From contig NZ_CP119804.1 in NCBI RefSeq assembly GCF_029338375.1, forward strand, positions 3,306,955 through 3,370,954: a stretch of 64,000 bases of DNA. Reading direction: 5' to 3'. Position 1 is the stretch's first letter. Each line of letters opens with the position of its first letter. The notes beneath the pieces were generated by a model. It worked only from the letters and a program-made list of their open reading frames with translations, had not been told where the DNA came from and did not search any database. Below, in pieces: positions 16,558 to 24,965 of this stretch. The position numbers and the translations under genes are program-made. This DNA comes from Halorussus lipolyticus. GTDB lineage: Archaea; Halobacteriota; Halobacteria; Halobacteriales; Haladaptataceae.

Positions 16558-16914
16558 CTACACCTCGTCGCGGTCGGTGTAGGTCCATCGCTCGGTGATT
16601 TGGCCCTCGTCGTCGAAGCGGTGGAAGTCCGCGAAGCCGAAGGTGACCTCCTCGCCGTCCTGCACGCCGGAGAACTCGCCGCGGACCGCAACGGTATCCC
16701 CGTCCACGACGAGATTGTGGGCCTCGTGGCTCCCGTCTTCTAGCGGTCGGTCTTCGAGGTAGAACTCGCGGAACTCGTCCATTCCCGAGAGGTCAGACTG
16801 GCCGGGGCGCTCGTAGGTCACGTTGTCGGCGAATAGCGAGAAGACCGACTCGTGGTCCTCGGCGTCGATGTAGTCGTAGTAGTCTCGAACCGCGTCGGGG
16901 TCTGCGTTGGACAT
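16558..16914 (-). CDS. SnoaL/NTF2-like protein
   Basis: A 118-residue cone-fold protein of the nuclear-transport-factor-2/SnoaL group. It begins with the helix DPDAVRDYYDYIDAEDHESVFSLF and has the strand pattern VTYERPG...MDEFREFY...HEAHNLVVDGDTVAVRGEFSG...WTYTD. This fold serves as a small hydrophobic ligand pocket, isomerase or polyketide-cyclase domain. Function cannot be predicted further. It is divergent from the aminotransferase gene to its right, with about 95 bp between starts. Confidence 0.78.
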   Translation of the reverse strand: MSNADPDAVRDYYDYIDAEDHESVFSLFADNVTYERPGQSDLSGMDEFREFYLEDRPLEDGSHEAHNLVVDGDTVAVRGEFSGVQDGEEVTFGFADFHRFDDEGQITERWTYTDRDEV

Positions 16915-17009
16915 ATCGATTCCGTGGCGTGTCTAGCAGTTGTACCTTTTGGGGGTCCCGCGACTCGGCGAGGGAAAGAAAAACCTACTCGGCGTGCGAC
17001 TCTCCGCCC

Positions 17010-18110
17010 ATGGAGTACGACACACCGCTGTTCTTCCACGTGATGCAGTACGCGGCCGACGCCGACCGAGACGTCGTGGACATGGTGAGCGGGAACCCCG
17101 ACTGGGGGTCGCCCGACGCCATCAGCGAGGGCCTCCACGAGTACGCCGACCTCGGCGGGGCTGACTTCCAGTACCCGCCGAGCGAGGGCCTGCGAGAACT
17201 CCGCGAGGAGATAGCCGAACGCCGGAACGTCCACGAATCCCAAGTCGTCGTGACCAACGGCGGTGGCGAAGCGAATTACCTCGCCATGGCCAGAGCGTTG
17301 GAGCGCGAACGCGGGTCGGAGTTCGTCCTCACCGACCCCGTTTATCCCTACTACCCCGGCAAGACGACGATGCTCGGCGCGAGCGCGAACTACGTCGCCA
17401 CCGAGGAGGATGGCACACTCGACCCGGCAAACGTCCGGGCGGCCGCCAGCGACGAGACTGCCGGCATCGTGGTCAACACGCCGAACAACCCCACCGGCGC
17501 GGTCTACGACGAGGAGACCATGCGCGAACTCGTGGCTATCGCCGAGGAGTACGACGCGCTCCTCGTCAGCGACGAGGTGTACGACCACTTCGACTTCTCC
17601 GGGGAGTTCACCTCGGCGCTCGCCTTCGACTCCGAGAACCGCGTCGTCACCAACTCCTACTCGAAGACGTTCGCCATCACGGGCTTTCGGGTCGGCTACG
17701 CCGTCTTCCCCGAGTCGCTGGTGGACGTGGCCAAGACCCGCCACATGCTGACCAACGTTGCCACTACTCGCCCCGGCCAGTACGCGGTCCTCCACGCACT
17801 CCGGAACACCGACCCCGCCTACTACGAGGCCAACCGCGAACTCCTGCGAGAGCGCGTCGAGACGTTCACTGACGCGCTGGATGCGGCCGGGGCAGACTAC
17901 TCCTCGCCGGACGGTGCGTTCTACGTGCTGGCGCGCTTCCCCGAGTTCCCCGGCACGCTGGAGAACGTCGAGAAACTCATCGACGAGGCCGGTGTCGCGG
18001 GCATGCCCGGCGAGGCGTTCGGCGAGTCGCGCGACGAATGGCTCCGGTTCGCGCTGGTCTCACCCCGCGTCGAGGAGGCCGCCGAGCGACTGGCAGAGTA
18101 CTTCGCATAG
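17010..18110 (+). CDS. class I/II pyridoxal-phosphate aminotransferase
   Basis: A 366-residue aspartate-aminotransferase-fold enzyme. NNPTGAVYD at about 159-167, SDEVYDHFDF at 187-196 and the Schiff-base lysine Lys219 in NSYSKTFAITGFRVGY identify the family. The start is ATG 17010; an in-frame ATG at 16929 lies before it but homology (MEYDTPLFFHVM) begins at 17010. It transfers amino groups between an amino acid and a 2-oxoacid; the specific pair is unknown. The next genes are in the same orientation but separated by 480 bp. Confidence 0.87.
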   Translation: MEYDTPLFFHVMQYAADADRDVVDMVSGNPDWGSPDAISEGLHEYADLGGADFQYPPSEGLRELREEIAERRNVHESQVVVTNGGGEANYLAMARALERERGSEFVLTDPVYPYYPGKTTMLGASANYVATEEDGTLDPANVRAAASDETAGIVVNTPNNPTGAVYDEETMRELVAIAEEYDALLVSDEVYDHFDFSGEFTSALAFDSENRVVTNSYSKTFAITGFRVGYAVFPESLVDVAKTRHMLTNVATTRPGQYAVLHALRNTDPAYYEANRELLRERVETFTDALDAAGADYSSPDGAFYVLARFPEFPGTLENVEKLIDEAGVAGMPGEAFGESRDEWLRFALVSPRVEEAAERLAEYFA

Positions 18111-18592
18111 CTATCGGATTGGCACAGCCGTTTCCGGGTAGTCGGACTGGCGGTTACGAGGTACGGGCGGCTCTGCCGCCATTAGCGAGGCAGTGGAACC
18201 GCCGAGCGACAGTGCTGACTGACTCGCCAGCTATCTGCCCGCAACCGCACGGAGCGTCCGGGGCGGATTCGTCACGGTTTCGTACTTCAATCTTCGTCCG
18301 AGCAGTCGGCTTTCAGCGTGAAACTCCCCACTCACACTGCACTCGCCACACGCACAGTTCTGCGCGAGCGCGGCGAAGCGAGCGGAGAGCCACTGCGATG
18401 GGTCGGCGTTCAGATACGCGCCACTCGCTACCTGCTTCGCTCGGTGAATCAAAACAACCCCTTGGTGGACTGAAAGGGCGAACCGCGCGAGGGCTTTTGA
18501 AACCACAACCTCAGTTTCACCTGCTAATCTGAGCACTACCCTGCGATGGTTCCCGAACAACTAAGCCCCCGCGAGAACCCCTCCCGACACGA
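18111..18592. repeat. intergenic gap with minimal hairpin element A2
   Basis: 482 bp without a gene. The clearest item is the compact element at 18466-18499: TGGACTGAAAGGGC, then GAACCGCGCG, then AGGGCTTTTG, the shortest version of family A with no interior insert. Small GC-rich palindromes (GGCGGCTCTGCCGCC near 18168; GCGAGCGCGGCGAAGCGAGC near 18365) surround it. A minus-strand frame at 18231-18560 crosses the element and has no gene-like features. Confidence 0.6.
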
Positions 18593-19072
18593 ATGAGCGA
18601 CACCAAGGACGAACTCGCCGGGGTGGTGGACCTGTTCGGCGGTCTCACCCCCGAGGAGCTACAGCAGGCGCTGGTCGAACTCGCGTTCAAGCAGGGCAAG
18701 GAGGTCGAACGCGAGGCCTTCGCGACCGAAATCGAGGCCGCGGTCGAGGACTACTACCTCGCGGAAGCCGACTGGGACGGTGGCGACGGCGAAACCGCGA
18801 CGCTCCTCGTGTCCGGCCCGGCGGCTTTCCCCACGGTGCCGGAGAACGGCGAGGACCTGCCCCACATCCTCGACGTGCCCGACCGGGAGTTAGACCGCGA
18901 GGGCCTCGGAGAGTCGGTCGCCGAGCGTCTCCACGACGAGGCCCGAACAATCGCGGCGGCAGGAGATGCAGAGCGCGCTCAGGAACTGCTGGACGTGAGC
19001 TACGACCTCGAAGCGTGGGCACCGGTCGAGGCTGACCACGTGCGCGAGACGCTGGACCGGGCCTTCGAGTAG
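18593..19072 (+). CDS. conserved haloarchaeal protein of unknown function
   Basis: A 159-residue soluble, strongly acidic and mostly helical protein. It begins MSDTKDELAGVVDLFGGLTP followed by EELQQALVELAFKQG, a pattern I associate with a haloarchaea-specific family with no known function. Two helical halves flank a central Ala/Pro loop (LLVSGPAAFPTVPE). No catalytic motif, signal peptide or membrane segment is visible. The Nudix gene follows after 150 bp in the same direction, with part of a family A repeat between them. Confidence 0.75.
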   Translation: MSDTKDELAGVVDLFGGLTPEELQQALVELAFKQGKEVEREAFATEIEAAVEDYYLAEADWDGGDGETATLLVSGPAAFPTVPENGEDLPHILDVPDRELDREGLGESVAERLHDEARTIAAAGDAERAQELLDVSYDLEAWAPVEADHVRETLDRAFE

Positions 19073-19100
19073 GTCGAGAGACTGTCTATCGACTGTTTCG

Positions 19101-19127
19101 ACCGCGAACCGCGCGAGGGCTTTCGAG
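19101..19127 (+). repeat. partial family A repeat (right half)
   Basis: ACCGCGAACCGCGCGAGGGC then TTTCGAG. This is the right half of the family A element, with the GGACTGAAAGGG left end missing. Located between two plus-strand genes. Confidence 0.5.
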
Positions 19128-19219
19128 AACGTTGCAGTTTCGTCTACTCCTGGGCCTTCGAGGGAGTCTCCGTAACCCGAGGACGGACGAATTAAGACGC
19201 CGGGGTACGAGGATGGCGT

Positions 19220-19825
19220 ATGGAGTTGGGTCGCGTGGCCGAACACGTCCCGCGGGAAATCGCCGACGAGGAGCACGATGCGGCGGTGCTGGCCGCCGTG
19301 GTGGAGCGCGAGGACGACCGCTACCTCCTGTTCACCAAGCGTGCCGACCACCTCGGCGAACACGCCGGCCAGATGAGCTTTCCGGGCGGCGGCCGCGAAC
19401 CGAGCGACGAGGACCTCCGGGCCACCGCGCTCCGTGAGGCCGAGGAGGAAATCGGCCTTCGCCCGGACGAGGCCGACGTGGTGGGTCGCTTAGACGACAT
19501 CAGGACCACCAGTCGCTACTCGGTCACCCCCTACGTCGCCCGAGTTCCGGACCGCGAGTACGTCCCGGACGAGCGCGAGGTCGCAGAAATCGCGGTCCTG
19601 CCGGTCGGCGACTTTCTGGACCCGGCCAACTACGAGAACGAGCGCCGGGAGCATCCCCAGTACGGCGAGGCGGTCGTCCACTTCTTCCACGTCGGCGGCT
19701 ACACGGTCTGGGGCGCGACGGCCCGGATTCTGGTGCAGTTGCTGGAACTGACGACCGACTGGCGCGCGCCGGAGAAAATCGACAGGGTGCTGGATCCCGA
19801 TGCCGACGTTCGGCAAGGAAATTGA
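19220..19825 (+). CDS. Nudix hydrolase, CoA-pyrophosphatase type
   Basis: A 201-residue Nudix enzyme. The Nudix box runs GREPSDEDLRATALREAEEE-IG at about 58-79, with the Glu residues that bind magnesium. Before it, LLFTKRADHLGEHAGQMSFP matches the extra signature of CoA pyrophosphatases (LLTKR...GQxSFPGG), which split CoA or acyl-CoA into phosphopantetheine and 3',5'-ADP. The length is typical. Cytoplasmic. The gene ends in AT-rich DNA that may terminate transcription. Confidence 0.86.
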   Translation: MELGRVAEHVPREIADEEHDAAVLAAVVEREDDRYLLFTKRADHLGEHAGQMSFPGGGREPSDEDLRATALREAEEEIGLRPDEADVVGRLDDIRTTSRYSVTPYVARVPDREYVPDEREVAEIAVLPVGDFLDPANYENERREHPQYGEAVVHFFHVGGYTVWGATARILVQLLELTTDWRAPEKIDRVLDPDADVRQGN

Positions 19826-20266
19826 GTTCTAGGGAAATAATATCCTATATTTAGGGTTTGTATTTGTTTCTTAGAACTGTCTTTTCTCTCCCGAGACTTT
19901 CGGGAGCGGACGGTGCGTCAGAGCTAGCTTCAGGCTTGCGCAAAGTCGTCTGCCGCACAGCACTGCACCCGCACCGCTCCGCACTGCGACTGCGGCCCAC
20001 ACCCTCCCCAACCGATTGCGGTCTCTGCGAACCACGTTCGCAGATCAGCGAGACGCGGCGCGTCTCGCCAGCCTCGGGGTTCGCGTTCGCTCACACCCTG
20101 TGGTCCTCATCCCTCACGCGATTCGGCGCGGCATAAACGCCGCGCCAGCGCGCGCCGGAGGACTAGATTTTCCGAGCGCGACCCGAGAGTCGAGTCAGTT
20201 GGTCGAGTCGGTAAGAATCGTCCGCGCCGATACCCTTTTGAACCTCCCGAGGGAACAGGTGGCTAC
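19826..20266. repeat. intergenic gap with family B hairpin element
   Basis: 441 bp without a gene. The first 50 bp are AT-rich with T-runs on both strands, a likely terminator. From AGCTAGCTTCAGGC (19922-19935, identical to 12199-12212) a GC-rich modular region follows: a TCTGCGAACCACGTTCGCAGA hairpin near 20022, GACGCGGCGCGTC near 20050 and GCGCGGCATAAACGCCGCGC near 20126. Reading frames on both strands here are artefacts of composition. The last 40 bp hold the promoter for the next operon. Confidence 0.55.
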
Positions 20267-20308
20267 ATGGTCGCACAGACGATGGATCGCGTTCCGCACG
20301 AGCAGTAG
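20267..20308 (+). CDS. possible 13-codon leader peptide
   Basis: An ATG at 20267 opens MVAQTMDRVPHEQ and stops at TAG (20306-20308). It lies about 25-30 bp after an AT-rich TACCCTTTTGAA box, the spacing expected for a leaderless first start codon. The next gene starts 48 nt later behind GGAGG. This layout, a short leaderless frame followed by a Shine-Dalgarno-driven gene, suggests a translated leader, but there is no homologue to confirm it. Confidence 0.4.
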   Translation: MVAQTMDRVPHEQ

Positions 20309-20356
20309 AACCGCACGACGACAACGACGAGCGACTGTTACTGGAGGTGTTCGCGC

Positions 20357-21139
20357 ATGTTGACCACTGGCGAGACTCTCGCCGAGACAGGACTGGACGC
20401 CGCCGCGCTGAAACCCGCCGAGTGCGACGTGGCGCGAGCGGTCGAGTTGCCCTTCGACACAATCGCTATCGACTACGAGGGTGCCGAACACCTCCCCGAC
20501 GAGGAGACCCTTGCCGACATCTCGCGCCGGAAGGACGTTCGCCTGACCACGCCCGTCAGGGCCGAGGGGTTCGACCCTCTCGGCGACGATACGCGCTACG
20601 ACCGCATCCCCGAGGACGTCGGCCGGGTCGCAGTCGCGGGCCACTCGGCCTACCTCTCCGACGACGAGCGCCGGAAGGCGGTCGCGCCCCGACTCCGCGA
20701 GGCCGTCGAGCGCGCCCCCTCAGCGTGGGTCGGCACCGAGGGCGTCGAACGCCTCGCGCTGGCCACCGGCGCGACCCAGTTCGAACTCCTCTCCCGGTCC
20801 ACCGAGCGCGACCTGACGGCGCTCCGGTCGGCCGGATTCGACGGCGAACTCGCAGTCTACGCGCCCACGGTCCTCACCGACGACGAGGACGAAATCCTCG
20901 ACGCCGTGGGGGCCTACGCCGCCCGCCGCGGTCCCGTCGCCAGCGCGCTCCCCGACGGCGCTGAGACCGACCGGACAGCAACCGGGAGAGCGCGCGAGGT
21001 CCTCTCGGCGGCGACCCGCGACTACGCGCTGGTCGGCCAACCCGCAGAGGTCGGCGAGCAAGTCGCGGCGCTCGAAGACGCCGGGGCCGACCTCGTGGTG
21101 GGCTACCCCGCCCGCGGCATCGACGAGTTCGTCGGATAG
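20357..21139 (+). CDS. conserved haloarchaeal protein, possible TIM-barrel type
   Basis: A 260-residue soluble protein. The ATG is preceded by GGAGGTG 7 nt upstream, so translation probably uses a Shine-Dalgarno site. I do not recognise the family with certainty. The C-terminal part (ALVGQPAEVGEQVAALEDAG then ADLVVGYP) resembles the end of luciferase-like F420-dependent reductases, where similar text closes the barrel. The N-terminal half lacks their usual motifs. It starts a run of same-strand metabolic genes (FAH-like, creatininase-like, FAD amine oxidase). Confidence 0.6.
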   Translation: MLTTGETLAETGLDAAALKPAECDVARAVELPFDTIAIDYEGAEHLPDEETLADISRRKDVRLTTPVRAEGFDPLGDDTRYDRIPEDVGRVAVAGHSAYLSDDERRKAVAPRLREAVERAPSAWVGTEGVERLALATGATQFELLSRSTERDLTALRSAGFDGELAVYAPTVLTDDEDEILDAVGAYAARRGPVASALPDGAETDRTATGRAREVLSAATRDYALVGQPAEVGEQVAALEDAGADLVVGYPARGIDEFVG

Positions 21140-21208
21140 GAGACCCGCATCGAACCCGCTCCGCGCCGAGTCGGTACCCCTTTCCCGCCGAGTTCCGAAT
21201 CCCGAGAC

Positions 21209-21928
21209 ATGAAACTCGCGCGCTTGCTGACGCCGGACGGACCAGTCCGCGGCGAGTACGACGACGGCAGAATTGACGCCGACGATGGCGTCTACGAGGT
21301 CGGCAGAGATGGCAGACTCCTGCCGCCCGCCGACCCCTCGGCGCTGTACTGCGTCGGCCGGAACTACGCCGAGACGCTCGAACAGATGGAGTACGAACGC
21401 CCCGAGGAACCCGACTTCTTCATCAAACCTCCCGCATCGCTTCTGGGCCACGAGCGACCGATTCCCTACCCCGAGTTCACCGACGAACTCACCTACGCGG
21501 GGGAACTCGCCGCGGTCATCGACCGGCGGTGCCGGAACCTCTCGCCCGACGAGGCCGCCGACGCGATTCGGGGCTACACGGTGATGAACGACATGGACGC
21601 CCTCGACCAGCAGGGCCGGACCGCTCGGAAGGCCTTCGACTCCTCCGGTCCCCTCGGCCCGTGGGTCGAGACCGACGTTGACCCGACCGGCCTCGACATG
21701 TGGACCGACGTGGCGGGCGAGCGCCGCCAAGCGGCCAACACCGAACTGATGCTGTTCGACCCCTTCGAAATCGTCTCGTTCCTCTCGAAGCGATTCACGC
21801 TCGAATCGGGCGACGTAATCGCGTTCGGCAGTCCGGCGAATCCCGGACTGGTCGAACCCGGCGACGAAATCGAGATTACCTACGAGGGCGTCGGCACGCT
21901 CCGGAATCGGGTCGTCTCCTCGGAGTAG
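21209..21928 (+). CDS. fumarylacetoacetate hydrolase family protein
   Basis: A 239-residue FAH-fold enzyme. CVGRNYAE at 48-55 and the metal-binding Glu99 (YAGELAAVI) and Asp128 (MNDMDA) are in place; FFIKPPASLLG is typical of the family. These enzymes hydrolyse or decarboxylate beta-dicarbonyl compounds or act as oxaloacetate tautomerases. The specific substrate is unknown. It sits 70 bp after the preceding gene and 72 bp before the creatininase-like gene, a possible transcription unit. Confidence 0.87.
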   Translation: MKLARLLTPDGPVRGEYDDGRIDADDGVYEVGRDGRLLPPADPSALYCVGRNYAETLEQMEYERPEEPDFFIKPPASLLGHERPIPYPEFTDELTYAGELAAVIDRRCRNLSPDEAADAIRGYTVMNDMDALDQQGRTARKAFDSSGPLGPWVETDVDPTGLDMWTDVAGERRQAANTELMLFDPFEIVSFLSKRFTLESGDVIAFGSPANPGLVEPGDEIEITYEGVGTLRNRVVSSE

Positions 21929-22000
21929 AACCCCGTCCGCCAACTCGTCTCCGTTTCCGGGGACCACATCTCTAAGTACCCGCTGGCCCTTCTCCCGGCC

Positions 22001-22771
22001 ATGAGTCGCACGTATCTCCACGAACACACCACGACGACCGCTGGCGACGCCTTCGAGGAGGCCGAAGTCGCCGTCCTCCCGACCGGAAGCGTCGAACAGC
22101 ACGGTCCGGCGCTCCCGCTTGGCACCGACCTCCTCGCGGCGCGGGCGGTCGCCGAGACCGTCGCCGACCACCCCGACGCGCTGGTCCTCCCGCCGGTGCC
22201 GGTCGGCGTGAGTTCCCACCACCGCCAGTTCGACGGGACGCTCTGGACGAATCCCGAGACCTTCGAGGACTACGTGGCCGACATTCTGGCCAGCGTGACC
22301 GAACACGGCGTCCGGAAGGCAGTCGTGGTCAATGGCCACGGCGGCAACTCAGACGCCCTCCGGCGCGCGGCCCGCACCCTTCGGAACGAGGAGGTCGCCT
22401 TCACTGCACCGTGGAACTGGTGGTCGAACTTGGACGCGCTCATCGAGGAGGAACTCGACACGTCGCTGGGCCACGCCGACGAGGTAGAGACCAGCATGAT
22501 GCTGGCCGTCGCCGACGAGTGGGTCCGCGAGTCTGCCCTCGAAGACGCCGAGGACGGCGGCGCTGACTCGTGGGGTAAGTCGGTCCGGGGCGCATCCATC
22601 GGCTTCGACACCATCGACTTCTCCGAGAGCGGCGCGGTCGGCGAACCCACCGCAGGGTCCCGAGAGGTCGGCGAGAAACTGCTGGCCCACGCGGAGGACG
22701 ACCTCTCCGCGCTGGTGGACTGGCTAGCCGAGCAAGCGATGGCGGACCTCTGGCCGCGGGAGCATCGATAG
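22001..22771 (+). CDS. creatininase-family amidohydrolase
   Basis: A 256-residue member of the creatininase superfamily. GSVEQHGPALPLGTD holds Glu32, His34 and Asp43 as metal ligands, and NGHGGN at 111-116 is the second signature. Family members open cyclic amides or act as deformylases in archaeal riboflavin and F420 synthesis, so creatinine itself is unlikely to be the substrate. The stop codon abuts the ATG of the next gene without a gap, implying co-translation. Confidence 0.86.
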   Translation: MSRTYLHEHTTTTAGDAFEEAEVAVLPTGSVEQHGPALPLGTDLLAARAVAETVADHPDALVLPPVPVGVSSHHRQFDGTLWTNPETFEDYVADILASVTEHGVRKAVVVNGHGGNSDALRRAARTLRNEEVAFTAPWNWWSNLDALIEEELDTSLGHADEVETSMMLAVADEWVRESALEDAEDGGADSWGKSVRGASIGFDTIDFSESGAVGEPTAGSREVGEKLLAHAEDDLSALVDWLAEQAMADLWPREHR

Positions 22772-23902
22772 ATGAAGGCCGCAATCATCGGCGGCGGTGC
22801 GGTCGGCGTCACGTCTGCCTACGACCTCGCCCGGCAGGGTGCCGAGGTGGTTCTCTACGAGAAGGACGAGATTGCCGGGGGAAGCACCGGGCGGGCCGCG
22901 GGAGTCCTCTACGACGCCTTCGCCGCACCGGAGGACGCCCGTGTCGGCGAGCGAGCAATCGGTCGCTTCCGGGAGTTCTCCGGCGAAGGCGATTTCGAGT
23001 TTCACGAGACGCCCTACGTCTGGTTCGCCCGCGAAGGCGACGAGAAGCGAGTAGAAGCCATCCGCGAGCAGGTGCCCCGGATGCAGGAGTCCGGGCGGGA
23101 CGTGTCGTTCGCTGACGCCGACGAACTCCGCGAGCGATTCCCCGCGGTGAACTGGCGCGACGTGGCGGTCGCCGCAGTCGCCGAGAACGCCGGCCACACC
23201 GACCCCGCGAGTTACGCCGACCTGCTGGCCGAGAAGGCCCGCGAGGAGGGCGCGGAGATTCGGACCGACACCGAGGCCCGAATCGACGCCGACGCACTCG
23301 CCGTCGAGGAGACAGACGGCGAAAGCGAGTCCTTCGACGCGATTCTGGTCGCGGCCGGGGCGCACACCAAGCGCCTCCTCGCTATCGCCGGCATCCCGGT
23401 TCCCCTCAAGCCCTACCGAGTACAGGCGCTGACCGCGGGGTTCGGAGGGACGACTCGGAGCGAGGACCGGGCCGACCTGCCGATGGGTTACGACGCGACC
23501 GGTGGCTACTACTTCCGACCGCATTCCGAGGGCCTGCTGGCGGGCGACGGCACCGAGGAGGTAGAGAGCGACCCGGACGACTGGGCGCGGGAGGCCGACC
23601 GGGAGTTCCGAGAAATCACCCGCGACCGACTCGGCCATCGCCTCGGCGAGTTCGGTGCCACGCGAGAGGCGTGGGCCGGCCTCTGCGTGGCGACCCCCGA
23701 CCGCGACCCCCTCTTGGGCGAACTGCGCGACGGCCTCTACGTCGCTGGCGGGTGGCAGGGCCACGGATTCATGCGTGCCCCGGCCCTCGGCGAGGCGTCT
23801 GCCGACGCGATGCTCGGCGAGAACCCCCTCCCGGAGTTCGACCCGACGCGGTTCGACGGCGACGAGGAGTTCGCCATCGTCGAGGGGATGACCGTCGAGT
23901 AG
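22772..23902 (+). CDS. FAD-dependent amine/D-amino-acid oxidase (DAO family)
   Basis: A 376-residue flavoprotein. The FAD dinucleotide-binding motif GGGAVG lies at 7-12, then GAEVVLYEKDEIAGGSTGRA, the classical DAO/glycine oxidase beginning. AGGWQGHGFMRAPALGE near the C-terminus closes the FAD site. It oxidises a primary or secondary amine, for example glycine, sarcosine or a D-amino acid. It starts immediately after the creatininase stop; the pair could act on consecutive steps of nitrogen-compound breakdown, which is inference from position. Confidence 0.87.
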   Translation: MKAAIIGGGAVGVTSAYDLARQGAEVVLYEKDEIAGGSTGRAAGVLYDAFAAPEDARVGERAIGRFREFSGEGDFEFHETPYVWFAREGDEKRVEAIREQVPRMQESGRDVSFADADELRERFPAVNWRDVAVAAVAENAGHTDPASYADLLAEKAREEGAEIRTDTEARIDADALAVEETDGESESFDAILVAAGAHTKRLLAIAGIPVPLKPYRVQALTAGFGGTTRSEDRADLPMGYDATGGYYFRPHSEGLLAGDGTEEVESDPDDWAREADREFREITRDRLGHRLGEFGATREAWAGLCVATPDRDPLLGELRDGLYVAGGWQGHGFMRAPALGEASADAMLGENPLPEFDPTRFDGDEEFAIVEGMTVE

Positions 23903-23995
23903 CGCCGGGTCGCCAGCGCGACGAGCGCGACGGCGCTAATTTCAGTTTGCCGGGCAGGAAAGGTTAAAATAGTATGCTTGCATTGAAGGATTCGT

Positions 23996-24187
23996 ATGGC
24001 TGAAGACAGCGACTTCGACAGCGAACTGCGCGACTTACTGCTGACCGCGTTCGCCGAGGGGGAGACGGTTGCCGGAGAGCGAGCGGTGACGACGGTTCCC
24101 GACCAGTTACCCGACTGGCGAGTCACCATCGAGCGATGCGACGAGAAGGGTGCGACGAGCGCGAATCCGGTCGGCGAGTCGCCCTAA
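23996..24187 (+). CDS. small acidic protein of unknown function
   Basis: A 63-residue protein beginning MAEDSDFDSELRDLLLTAFA, with a helical first half and a beta-like second half ending in GESP. A TTAAAATAG box lies about 25 bp before the ATG, the leaderless geometry. It contains one cysteine and no recognisable motif. The stop overlaps the stop of the convergent Hsp20 gene by four bases (CTAA at 24184-24187). Confidence 0.65.
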   Translation: MAEDSDFDSELRDLLLTAFAEGETVAGERAVTTVPDQLPDWRVTIERCDEKGATSANPVGESP

Positions 24188-24597
24188 GCCTCGGCCGACT
24201 CGCGGGACTCGTCGGTCTGTTCTGCGTGCTTGGGCACTCGAACCCGGAGCGTGCCGTGTTCGGTCAACGTCGCGCTCGCGGCCTCGGCGTCAACCACCGC
24301 GTCGGCGGGCAGGTCTGCCCGGCCGTCGAGCGAGAGGCCGCGTCCGGGGAATAGCATCTCGAAGTCCTCGTAGAAGTCCCGGAAGCGGTCGATGCGGACG
24401 TGGACTGCGCCGTCGGCGTACCGGACCTGCACGTCGCTTCCGGTCGCACCGGGCGCGTCGAACACCACCAGATAGGCGTCGTCGCTCTCCAGCAGGTCCA
24501 CCGGCAGGGGCTTGGACTCTTGGACCTTGCTGGCGGCCCGGCCGATGCGCTGGAGGATGGCGCTTCCGACCGACCGGCCGATGTCGCCTATCGTCAT
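24184..24597 (-). CDS. Hsp20/alpha-crystallin-type small heat-shock protein
   Basis: A 137-residue protein with an alpha-crystallin-like beta-sandwich at about 35-125: LPVDLLESDDAYLVVFDAPG, then VQVRYADGAVHVRIDR, and a final TLRVRVPK strand. Such proteins hold unfolding proteins as ATP-independent chaperones. The start is ATG 24597, whose ATGA overlaps the stop of the upstream zinc-finger gene, so the two are translationally coupled. The conserved I-x-I tail motif of classical Hsp20 is not present, and the C-terminus is acidic and short. Confidence 0.78.
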   Translation of the reverse strand: MTIGDIGRSVGSAILQRIGRAASKVQESKPLPVDLLESDDAYLVVFDAPGATGSDVQVRYADGAVHVRIDRFRDFYEDFEMLFPGRGLSLDGRADLPADAVVDAEAASATLTEHGTLRVRVPKHAEQTDESRESAEA

Positions 24598-24752
24598 AGT
24601 TCTATCTCTCGCAGGCAGTCGGTTCCAGCGCAGTAGGGGCATTGGAAGTCCGAGACCCCCACGTCGTCGGGCATGTCGTAGGTGTAGTGCATCTCGAACA
24701 TATCCAACTCGCACTCGTCGTTCGTACACTTCACTTCGAGCGTCGCGGGCAT
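24594..24752 (-). CDS. 52-aa zinc-ribbon-like protein, operon partner of Hsp20
   Basis: Minus-strand frame of 53 codons from ATG 24752. It contains CTNDEC, then FQCPYCAGTDC: five cysteines arranged as C-x4-C and C-x2-C-x4-C, which suits a small zinc ribbon. It resembles the many 40-60-residue CPxC proteins of haloarchaea. GTTTATAG at about 24774-24783 puts a TATA box 25 bp before the ATG (leaderless). Its TGA overlaps the ATG of the Hsp20 gene, so it heads a two-gene operon. A role in stress or protein quality control is inferred only from that link. Confidence 0.75.
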   Translation of the reverse strand: MPATLEVKCTNDECELDMFEMHYTYDMPDDVGVSDFQCPYCAGTDCLREIEL

Positions 24753-24965
24753 GGTCGAATCTAACGCGCGAGTGACTATAAACGGGAGGGCTTCGGCGAT
24801 TCTCCGGCCCGAAGTCGCGGAGCGATTCGTCCGGCGCGCGCCGTCGCCGTCCGAGTCTCGAACCCGTCAGCGCCAGCGGTAGGGGAAATATATCTCTGTG
24901 TTAAAAATATACTTACTTACTTTTAACAAATACAGATATTTCCAAACTTCGAAGCGAGAGGCGAG

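Noticed and set aside
19858..20363. 92- to 115-codon frames on both strands
   Set aside because: Composed of the family B hairpin sequence; no signals for expression, no domain.
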